64,000 bases of DNA from Gnetum montanum (lineage: Eukaryota > Streptophyta > Gnetopsida > Gnetales > Gnetaceae). The notes below the pieces were generated by a model. That model was given only the letters and a program-made list of their open reading frames with translations. It was not told where the DNA came from and did no database searches. Each line of letters starts with the position of its first letter. Position 1 is the first letter of the stretch. A program made the position numbers and the translations under genes. The stretch covers positions 142,131 through 206,130 of the forward strand of contig MNCI01022125.1 in the NCBI GenBank assembly GCA_015680685.1, in the 5' to 3' direction. Of the stretch, positions 1 through 9,639 are shown piece after piece.

Positions 1-281
1 TGGGAAAGAAAATATTACCGCTTCGTATGCACGCCAATAAAAAAAAAACTCAGGTTGAAATAAGAATCCTTAACATGAGTGTTTATAAATAATAACCTAT
101 CCTAGTCAGCATCGTCTTCCACTAATACAGAACAATGTTGTTCCATGTTTACTAGAGCTTCTAAATCCAAACAGTACCTACTTTAGTAGGACCATGATTC
201 AATCCATTAGGCAGGAGATTCAAAATCATGATATTGTTGATAATGGCACCATGCTTAGCATGGGCAAGGTTGACCTCAACA
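1..281 (-). repeat. T1 3' LTR, partial
   Basis: This is the visible part of the left LTR. It matches about 18866-19146. Its plus-strand right end is CTCAACA at 275-281, which on the minus strand gives the LTR start TGTTGAG. It is followed at 282-292 by TTTAGCCCTCA, the complement of a polypurine tract. The rest of the LTR, about 1.3 kb judging from the right copy, lies left of the window. Confidence 0.85.
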
Positions 282-1546
282 TTTAGCCCTCAAATTATAA
301 ATTGCATGCAAGTGCAAAGATAGCAAAACCATAAAAATTTTAAACGAAAATGCAACAGATGAAGAAACAAAAACATCACAAAACAGGAAATGCAAACTTG
401 AAAGTAAACTATAATGTTCTAGACATGATCAAAATAATCAAATAATCAAAAGAGACATTAGCGTGGGCCATCCAAACTACCATTAAAAACTAAATATATG
501 ATTTATTATTATTTTAACTACTTAGCTCTATAGATATATATACATATAATTACATATATATGTATATATAATTAAGCTCTCATTCTCAATATTCTCACAA
601 GGTAAAAGTAAAAGTATGCAAACTATTCTGAGCATGAGAATTTTACAGAACTTAATGAGGATAAGGTAAAGCTCATGTTAGATCATAGTAAGCCACAACT
701 TTCAAATTTTTCCTTGGGTCTTTTCTTTTCCTTTTTGTTTTTTTTTTAATTTAAATTTAAAAGGGGAAATGGAGGTTAGGGTGAGGATTGCTGTCGAACC
801 CTATCATACTCAAGAACTTATTACACTACCAATGAACATGGTCCTCATTCTTTTTTTTTTTTAAGAAACTTTGCTCATGGTGTATTTCATTCTTGAGGTA
901 GGAATTCCAACACGAGTCTGGCCGATTAGCTGCGCTGCCAAAGAGCACGGTCCTTTCAGAAACTTTGCCCATGGTGCAGTTCAACCCTTGTGTATGTGTC
1001 TTTGATTATTATTTAATGGCATCATAGCAGGTCTCCTGGGTGGCTAAGGACTCTCAAGTGGAAATGAACACACTTCACCCCATTGTTCATAGGATAGCCA
1101 TGGATCATCACACCTGAGTGCTAGGGCTTATGAGAGAAAAGGATAGAATTTTCCAAGGTCACCTAGTGATTATGACTAACCATTCTCGAACATCACATAT
1201 CCTACACTCACATGATCATGATGATAACATGATAAGTTGGTATAAATGCTCCATAATCTAACATAACAAATAAACTGAAACCTTGGAATCAATTAGAAAG
1301 AGTTGTGATATTATTAAACTATAACATTACAGTAATAGTAAATTATATTATACCTACATTATTTTCCAATGGTGTTAAGATGACCCAATGTCTAGTAACT
1401 CAAATGACTAATGATTATTAAAATCATATAAAGAACACAACAATCAAATCAATATGCTAAGAAAGAAATAATGAAAATGCAAGCAAATAATGGAAATGCA
1501 ACTATATACATATGAAATGCAAAGAAAAGGGGAAGAAAACATGCAA
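282..1546 (-). other. T1 3' untranslated region with polypurine tract
   Basis: This is non-coding sequence between the integrase end and the 3' LTR. The minus-strand tract GAGGGCTAAA touching the LTR is the likely plus-strand primer. The rest is A/T-rich, with a T run at about 739-748 and another at 852-862. I found no open frame or RNA gene here. Confidence 0.6.
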
Positions 1547-2640
1547 CTAAGTATCTACCAAGTGTCCACGTGGGGCACCTGAGTAGAAATGCTTCAAATG
1601 AAATGCATTAAAATTCCTATTCAACCTATGTCCTTGCAAATTAGCAATCTTCAATACATTTGTGGCAGCGATATTTACAATTTGGAATGGACCTGACCAC
1701 ATAGGGGAAAACTTAGTTTGAGGGCCAATTTGACCAGACACTCTATCTCTCTTAAGGACCAAGTCACCTACTTGAAAACTTTTAGCTGCATATTTTTTAT
1801 CAAACCATCTCTTGACAATTTTTTTATGACCACACATATTTTTGATCGCTTTAACCCTTTTAAGCTCTAGGTTCAAAATGTCACATGTTCGTGATATTAA
1901 ATGCTCATTAGTAGGTAAGTAGTCTAAGAAGAATTGATATGTAGGAATCTATAAATTTATTGGCAATATGGGTTCCTGTCCATACACTAAATCATATGGT
2001 GTAGTCTTGATCGATTCTTTGTAATGAATCCTATTAGCCCAAACTACCCATTTTAGTTGTTCATGCCAAGTTCATAGATTTTGGGCTACCATTTTCTTAA
2101 TCCCATCTAATATAATTTTGTTGGAAGATTCAGCCAAACCATTACCTTGTGGGCAATATTCGATTACCACCCTGACAATGATGTTATGGTCTCTAGCCCA
2201 ATTTGTAAACTCTATGAAAATGAAGGTGGGCCCATTATTAACTACTAAAGCATAAGGATAGTCATATCTAGAGATTATATCATTTTCTAAGAAGCGAATG
2301 ACCTCATGAGATGATGCAGTTTTGGTTGCTTTCACCTCTAACCAACGTGTGCAACAATCAGTGGCTATCAAAATAAACTTATGTAGGGTAGTAGATAAAG
2401 GATTGATCACTCCAATAAAATCTAAGGCCCATTGGGTAAATGGTCTTGTTTCTATTATAGGTTGTAAACGGGTCAAACTCTTGGAATCTTTACCTTTAAA
2501 TATTTAACATTGGACACACGTCTTAACCAAGTTATAAGCATCATTAATCATAGTAGGGCAATAATAACTAGCCCTCACAATTTTATGAACTAATGAGTAG
2601 TATCCTATATGTCCTTCATCATGAAGTTGTTTTAGAACAT
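1547..2640 (-). pseudogene. T1 integrase (zinc-binding, DDE core and C-terminal part)
   Basis: Integrase would insert the cDNA into the genome. On the minus strand, a zinc-binding HHCC segment at about 2640-2504 (HDEGH...CVQC) is followed by a core at 2476-2072 with ALDFIG (first Asp). VVNNGP stands where a second catalytic Asp is expected (D to N), and the Glu lies in NGLAESSNK. The C-terminal part, 1876-1547, has FQVGDLVLKR and WSGPFQIV, typical of Ty3/gypsy integrases. No chromodomain follows. In-frame stops separate the three parts, and the altered second Asp would itself abolish activity in the family. The identity is firm; the gene is dead. Confidence 0.85.
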
Positions 2641-4372
2641 TGTTAGCTTGTTCTTGGTTCAAAAACTTAAGGTACATCCCTTGGAAATTCTTTCTAAATA
2701 GTTCACCACTTATTAGAGTGAATTTAGAACATTTTGATATTAAGAGCTTTCTTTTATATCTAGGTAAATTTGAGGGACAACAATGGAAGGTTAAATAAAA
2801 TTTGATATCCCCGTACCATGGATCGTATAGCTGATTGGGAGCAAATGGGATATTGTTTTCCTCATCGATGGATAATATATGAAAAGGAATTGATTCTTTG
2901 TCTATGGATGCATCACAATTTTCTGAGGTTGAAGCTTTAGCTATTGATTTAGCAAGACCATTCCCTCTAACTAACTTTGCTACCTTCCATTGAATATCAT
3001 ATTCTTGGAGCCTCATAACCCATTTAGCACGTTTCTCACTAGGATCTTGTAATTTGGCTAAAGCAATGGTGGTTGGATCAAGAATAATGACAAAGACTTT
3101 CGAGTTTAACAAGTAGTAGCAAAATTTCTTCAAGGCTTTTATTATAGCATAAAATTGCTTCTCTACGAGTGAGTATCCTAATTTTGCATCCTTTAAAGGT
3201 GCAAACATGAAAGCTATGGGTCTTTCACCTTGATCATTTATGTCTTGGATCAAGATATCAATAGTTGTAACATCGCTAGAAAAGGCATATAAGTAGAAAT
3301 CATTTTCATACCAAGGAGAAGCTAGGATAGGTGCACCTATTATAGCTTCTTTAATAGCAAGAAACGCATTCTTTCTAGCATCTATCCAATGCATATTACT
3401 ATCTTTCTTAAGCATATCATTCAATGGTCAAACTAATTCAGCATAGACAGGAATAAATCGTCTAAAAAAATTAATCTTACCAAAGAAAGCCCTTAGATTA
3501 GTCTTGGATAAAGGATAAGGTACTTCTAAAATTGTATTTACCCACTCAGGATCAATCGCAATCCCCTCTTTGGTCACTATATGATCCAAAAATATACCAC
3601 TTTGAACACCAAAGATGGATTTCTTTGCATTCAAGGTGATGCCAAATTGTCTACATCTCATAAAGACATTTCTAAGGTCTCTAAGGTGTGTACCTTGATC
3701 TTTAGAGAAGACAGTTAAGTCATCAAGGTAGATAACAATACACTTTCTAATTAGCCCCTCAAAAGTTTTGTCCATAGCTCTTTGGAAGGTAGAGCCAGCA
3801 TTTATGATGCCAAATGGCATTTTAGTGAATTCAAAGGTTCCCCACTTTGTTGTAAAAGCTATCTTGTATTGGTCCTTCTTATTCACTAAAATTTGATTAT
3901 ATCTTGAATACCCATCCAAAAAGGAATACATTTGAGCACCATTCACAATTTGCAATAACTCCTCCATAAGAGGGAGTGGATAATTATCCTTGATGCAAGA
4001 AGTATTAAGGTTACGAAAATCAATACATAACCTTAACTCACCAGTTCATTTTCTAACGGGTACTAAGTTTGCGATCCAACAGGAGTGTCTTACTATATAA
4101 ATTATTTTGGATTCTACGAGTTTTTCAATTTCTTCTTTCATAAGGATTTCAATCTTTGGATTCACAGGTCTAAGCTTTTGCTTGAATGGTTTTGTTTCTA
4201 ACCTAAGGGGAATGGTATGTGTCATTACTAGTGGATTAAAAGTTCTAAGGTCTTCATAAGTGTAAGCCAGAACATCATTAAATTCATGTAATAGGTCAAC
4301 AAGGTTTTTTCTTTCATCTGGGTGTAAACAGGCTCCTATTTTAATAGGGTATTGTTTCCCTTCCTTTTGAAT
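2641..4372 (-). pseudogene. T1 reverse transcriptase and gypsy-type RNase H
   Basis: RT copies the element RNA and the linked RNase H removes the template. On the minus strand, RT enters at about 4250 and shows LRLCIDFRNLN near 4030, FLDGYSRYNQI at about 3920 and the active-site motif IYLDDL near 3735. The core at 3967-3428 is open for 179 codons. A TGA at about 4050 stands where a Trp is expected (VPVRK-stop-TGEL), and another TGA at about 3425 splits RT from RNase H. The RNase H (3424 to about 2900) keeps the family pattern, but several acidic positions are hard to assign by eye. The linker continues into the integrase zinc-binding part. Confidence 0.85.
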
Positions 4373-6061
4373 CTAAATTGTTTTGGTTTGAGCTAACATT
4401 TGCCAATTAGTGTTTTTAGATAAATCTAGGGCATTGGTATGTAGGTCATCAAATAAGGCTTCCCTAACTGCAGTTTTAGGAGATATCATATTCAAGAATA
4501 CAACATCCTTGGATGCATCTCCTTGATCACTGAATTCTCCTTCAGAAAATAAGAATTTACAAACATAGTCATCATCGTCAAACACTTGAAAAGAAGAGAT
4601 ATTATCAAGGATAGAATAGGACTTCACCTTTTCGATAATGATTTCTGAATCCCAGGCATTATGCTTAAAAGGGACATCCAAAGTGGTAGCCATTTGGGCT
4701 AGTGCATTAGGAATGTAATTTTCTTCCCTAGGTACATGTTCAATGGTTACACATTCAAATTCTTTAATAAGTTCAAGCATGTAAGCTTTGTATGCTTTCA
4801 TGGTGATGTCTTTGTCATCAAAGATACCATTGGCTTGGTTCACTATTAGTTGGAAGTTACTATAGATTTTAAGTTTGGACAAATCATAGTATTTAGCTAG
4901 TTTGATCCCATGAATTAGTGCTTCATACTCATCCATGTTGTTGGTCATTGGTTGAGTGAAATTAATAGCTTTAAGAATAAGGGCTTCACCAGGAGGTATA
5001 AGCATTAATTCAACTCCACATCCTTTCTTGGAAGAAGCACCATCCACTCTTAGTATCCAAGTATTCAAATTTGTAAAATCTAAAAAATTGGCCCTTTGAT
5101 CGAGGTAACAGTGATCATCATCAAATTTTGGTCCATCTTCTAATATTTCATTAGTTAGAATCTCACTTATGTCTTTATCATTTCCTAGTGGTGGTGGGTC
5201 ACCGAAAAGAAAGGTTTTTCCATCATGTTGGTGGTATGGAAAAGTATCTTCATACAACTTCTCACATTTCCTAAAAGCTTGGTAATATTGAGTAGAATAT
5301 GTGTATGGAAAAGGGTTTATGCATGGAGCCTCATCTATATCATCATTTAAGAAATATTCACCAAGTCCTAGTTCGACCACTCCAACAAAATGATTGTTGT
5401 TTTGATTTCCTTGAGATGTAGTTTGTTGATCAAAAGTCATTACCACTTGCTTATAAAAGGGTTCCCTAGGTATAATCATATACTCAGATTTTCTTTTGAT
5501 AGGGATCAATAATTTTGATAAATCCGACATAAAGAAGCCCCCAAACTTAGCTCCAAAAGTCCTAGATAAGAGCATACCATAGGTGGGTGTCATGTCAACC
5601 ACTAGGATATCCGTATAACATGTAAATGTAGGGTATTGCTTAATTTGTACCTTTGCTCCTTTTAATAATCCTACCACAGGTACGTTAGATCCATCGAGTT
5701 GAATCACACTTTTTGTTTGTAGTATCATTTGTGCTCCTAAGGCGTTACAAACGTTAAGAGGCATGACACTAATAGTTACACGGGAATCCATTAAATAGTT
5801 GTGGACATTCTTTCCTAAAATAATCAAAGTGGTTAGGAAAGGGGGCTGGTCCTTCTTGCTACACATGGAATTATTCATGTTTTGTACTGATAGTGTGTTA
5901 GGACTTTCGACAAAGTGAACTTGCCTTTTGGGGATTGGGAATTTTTCTCTTTGGACTTCGGGTGTATGAACCATATCCCAAATCACTTCTTTTATTTCAT
6001 TGAAGTGTAGGAGGTCATACATCGAAATGTTGGCTTTAACTCTTTTTAGGTCCTCAACCAA
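4373..6061 (-). pseudogene. T1 protease plus archaeal-type RNase H (aRNH), upstream of RT
   Basis: This is an open frame of 562 codons. Residues about 80-165 are a retropepsin-like protease. Its active-site loop reads MDSRVTISVMP, where the Asp-Ser/Thr-Gly triad has lost its Gly. Residues about 333-462 are a second RNase H of the archaeal type found in Tat elements: VDGASS near 339, DEYEALIHG at 377-385, YSNFQLIVNQ near 400 (Asn where the family has Asp) and PNALAQMA near 451 (Asn for Asp). RT follows directly downstream at 4372. In Tat/Ogre elements as I know them, the aRNH sits after the RT-linked RNase H, so the order here is unusual. The ATG at 6061 is internal to the polyprotein. Two catalytic Asp-to-Asn changes suggest it is inactive. 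Confidence 0.85.
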
Positions 6062-6840
6062 ATCATAATTCTTATGTTCATCCTTGGCTTCTTGTTGAGA
6101 TGGGGCTCTTCTAAGTATAGAAGGGGGGTTTGGTCATTGTGGGGCAGTTACTTAGGATGACCTGGATTGGTTGTTTACATTGTTTTGACTAGGAACTCTT
6201 TTTCTTGAAGGTGTATAGGAATTATTCCTAGTTTGTTGCTATGTGATGTTTACATTGTCACTAAGTTTATGGTAGTGAGTGTTATGTGGGTTAGGGTTGC
6301 CTACCATAACTTGTTCTAATGAGGAAATCTCTTCATTTTCTGTCTCATGAGGTACATTAGGGACCATGATAGGGGTTTTCTCGTTTTGTTGCCCTTGGGT
6401 ATTATCACCATACAATGCCAAGAATTGAGGACCAGTCTTTTCAAAATGTTGCCTCGTGTTATGAAGATGACAATAATCATTGTGGATTGATGTACTTGAT
6501 TTTTCTGGTTGTATAGGACCTTTGTTATTATTTCTCTTTAGCTCAACCACTTCATTGGATAGTTTTTGTAGTGAAGTGAGTATCTAGGTCATATAATCTT
6601 GAGTTTGGTTTGGTGGTTCAATAGAATTCGATATCCCATTTGGGTTTATAATAGATTATATTAAGGCTTTTAATTGGTCATCATTCAAACCAGTGTTGGA
6701 TGGTAAGAATGAAGAGGACATGGGGCATTGAGAGTAATTACTTAAAGGTTGAGTTGGTTAAAAGGAAGAAAAAATTTGAGGCATAACATTAGACATTTGA
6801 AAAGTTGGTAAGAGTAGAGGGTTTGATTGCATAGGGTTAC
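6062..6840 (-). pseudogene. T1 gag, C-terminal part
   Basis: This continues T1 gag to the left of insertion A. The frame at 6550-6239 contains YCHLHNTRQHFEKTGPQF, a degenerate C-x2-H-x4-H-x4-C zinc knuckle whose last Cys reads Gly. The upstream part (6840-6551) is Pro/Ser/Asn-rich with scattered stops. The sequence resumes across A at 16701, because A carries matching GTTAC on both sides. Gag would form the particle and bind element RNA. Confidence 0.7.
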
Positions 6841-6851
6841 TGATGAACCAC

Positions 6852-6885
6852 GATATCACGTATGCGATATCGCATACGTGATATC
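6852..6885. repeat. Perfect 34-bp palindrome in A 5' LTR U3
   Basis: The 34 bases equal their own reverse complement. GATATC stands at both ends and in the centre, with ACGTATGC and GCATACGT between. It lies about 38 bp upstream of the TATA box. The 3' LTR of the same element has a shorter, non-palindromic version at about 15321-15347. Confidence 0.9.
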
Positions 6886-6922
6886 ACATCCACCACACGA
6901 TATCGTGTTCTACCTCACCTTC

Positions 6923-6930
6923 TATAAATA
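6923..6930 (+). promoter_or_regulatory. TATA box of A 5' LTR
   Basis: TATAAATA lies between the GATATC block and the AATAAA at 7100. The same order and sequence occur in the A 3' LTR (15379-15386), B (20145-20152), S2 (38952-38959) and D (43927-43934), so this is the likely core promoter of the family. Confidence 0.7.
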
Positions 6931-7648
6931 AGAGGTGGTTCCCTTGGTTCCAAAATAATTAGATTTAGACCTTTAGCCATATTCTTGCAATTTTTTCATT
7001 CCAGAGTTAGAATTATTTCTGTGTGCCTGCAGTAGGAGTCATAGAGTGAACGGATCTTTATTCGAGCAATTTGTACCTTAGCACAATTTTGTGTACAACA
7101 ATAAAGATGAACTTTATGATAAACCTTGCAACATATAGATTTAGCTAATTAGTAATTAATGATTTTTTAATGCTTTCCTAGTTAATTAATATCTCTCTCA
7201 ACCTTCAACCCCCTTAGTTAAATACACTCAGTACAACCGCTTCGAGCATGCATGTAGCGCTTGGTAACCCAGTAATGATTAGCGTTTGGTAATCCCAGCA
7301 GCGTTGCACTAGTTCAGGATGTGTACGGAAAGTGAGAATGGATACTAGTGTTAGGAACATTTAGAACTTAATTAATCAATAGTTAATGTAAGTTAGCCAC
7401 TTCGTTATCTCTCCCTCTCCTCTATTACTAGAAGACATAAAAAATACAAAAGCTATAAAAATCATATACCTCAAGCTTACTTAACCATACAACTATGACA
7501 ATACAAGTAAGTTTGGGAAGACAATGATTGATTAACCCTGAGTGTTCCATTAAGGTGCATAAGCACTTGATCCTTGGAGCTCGACCAGATCATGCGTGAA
7601 ACGCTTGCATTCGTAAGGTTGAGTGTAGGGGTACCTTGCCACTCATAA

Positions 7649-7670
7649 TTGGCGTCGTTGTTGGGGACTT
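7649..7670 (+). promoter_or_regulatory. A primer-binding site (tRNA-Asp type)
   Basis: TTGGCGTCGTTGTTGGGGAC directly follows the LTR. It resembles the Athila-type PBS complementary to the 3' end of tRNA-Asp, with a few transitions. The better-preserved equivalent is at 44669-44689 in D. Confidence 0.75.
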
Positions 7671-7771
7671 AGTTGTTTATGCATTGTGTAGAATATAGGA
7701 AATCATTCATATCATTGGAATGTTAGAACAAACCCTTAGGGTTAATCAAAGAAAGATGAGACAATAGTACA

Positions 7772-9639
7772 TTGCATACCAAACAAGATAAGATATCGTC
7801 TTCTTCGCATAAGAGCACTTCACCGCCTAGGACTAACACAAGAGGCAGTCAGCGGCATAATACAGATAACCAGGATCTACCAGTTCCTCAAAAAATTTCA
7901 TGTGGTATATACTCATCTCGATCAGTATGTACCCGATTTCACCTTTATTCTCCACCAAGATGAACAACTGCATTGGAGAAACTTGAAGGATAACATAGTG
8001 TTGCCTGCAGACCGATCAGTTCCCAACATGCTCCTTGGTGCTCTCACATGAATATTCATGCTACTTTTATATACAGAATATGTTGCATGTGATCATGACT
8101 CAAGGGACTATCATCCCACAAAAGCGCAACGTCAAAGAGACTTGTGACAGGAGAGATACCATACATCTTTGAAGGGTAAATACTGAAGTTGAAAATAAAT
8201 GGCAAAAACTGAAGTTGTTCCTAAGGACACTAGTGAAAGAAGCTGAAAGCTGGTATTGGTCCTTAGAATCGAAATCCATTCAGAGGTGGAGTACAATGTT
8301 AGAACTATTCAATGATAAGTACCAAACATACTCCCAAGTATCTAACCTAAGGAAGCAAATCCAAGGATGGAAGCAAGGAAATCATGAACCCTTGGATGCT
8401 ACCATGGGCTGCTATTACACACTGTTACATCATTGCCCTAGCCATGGTTATTCGCAGCGGGATCAACTACGCCATCTCATGGATGGACTTAGGCATGAAA
8501 CAAGAAGAACCCTTGGGATGTATGCCCAAGGAAGGTTATCAGAGCTTAGGTCTCATCAAATTCATAGACTTCTAGAGCAAGTTTCCAAAGAAGAAGGTGA
8601 GCTATGAAAGAGAGAAAGTGCAAAAGAATACAACCGAGATCCTTCCCTCCAAAAAAGGGAAGTGAGATTTTGTGAGGAGGAAGAAGAGTCACCACTCAAA
8701 GAGATGATGAATAGGAAAACGTTGCCTCTCTAAAAGTTAACATCAGAAGTATTAACAAAGGTAGACCAAATGTGGGACTCCCTAGATAGTAGGTTTGAAA
8801 CTATTCTTAAACTTGTATAGGAGTCTAGGGAGCGAGGTAGTGACCATGACAAAAAGAAAAAGAGAGAAGTGGAAAATGCACGTAACAAGGGTAAGGGCAA
8901 AATGGCCATCACAGAAGAGATTGTGAATTCAGACACGGACAATGATAGTGGATGCAAGATATGCCAATACGACCATCCTAAGGGATGTTGCCCAGTGATC
9001 TCACATCTACAAGAGTCTAGGGTGTATGCACTCAACCCATGACTAAATAAACAGCAAGCACCCCGATGGTTACCTTATCCCCAAGGTAACCCAAAGCAGT
9101 TCCACCAACCTTCAACATATTATCCAAGTGGAACTCCACCATAACCCGTTGAGCAACATCAATAGTGGCAATACCCACAATCATGGGGGATGCCACCACC
9201 AAGGCAACAATACCCATACCAACAACATGACCCATATGGCTAATACGTGCAGCATCCAATCTCTCCACGTGACTCTGTTAGTCATGTTATACCACAACAT
9301 CACTACCAAGCCTGTGAGTATTATAAAACTCCTTCTCCTAGGGGAGATAACCCACAAATATACCATCCTTCAAATCCATTCGCAACTCACACACCAATAG
9401 CTTCATTACCAGCTACTTCATCAATGCAAGGGAAACTTCCTACTCAACCGTAGCAATGCAATGCCACAAGGGCTGTAAATCCTCAACCCACTGTTGGTTC
9501 TGACAACTATATGAAGAAAAGATCTTTCTTCAGAACCAATAATCCAACCAAGCCCTTACAACCACAAGCGGTTGAACCTCTGAATGCCTCCCCATCAAAT
9601 AAAGCTTCAAAGCTCCCTTTGAACCAAACACCAAGCTGA
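7772..9639 (+). pseudogene. A gag
   Basis: Gag matrix/capsid sequence is recognisable at 8215-8607 (ESWYWSLE, FNDKYQTYSQVSNLRKQI, GLRHETRRTLGMYAQGRL), a Retrotrans_gag-type helical domain. Downstream is a charged region and a Cys/His motif CKICQYDHPKGCC at about 8956-8994, then a Pro/Gln/His-rich tail. The expected start region (about 7795) has ATC where D has ATG. Relative to B, a central stretch is missing at about 8178. In-frame stops include TGA at 8605, TAG at 9451-9453 and TGA at 9637-9639. The last may be the gag terminator, because B has it at the same place. Confidence 0.8.

Larger units (their letters stand above)
6841..7648 (+). repeat. A 5' LTR
   Basis: Termini are TGATGA and TCATAA (expected TCATCA). 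U3 opens with a palindrome-rich GATATC block (6851-6909), then a TATA box TATAAATA at 6923-6930 and a polyadenylation signal AATAAA at 7100-7105 in R. U5 ends with the family-typical GTAGGGGTACC at 7626-7636. The same R-U5 body recurs in 15311-16695, 20028-20872, 43673-44668 and in three solo LTRs. Confidence 0.9.
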
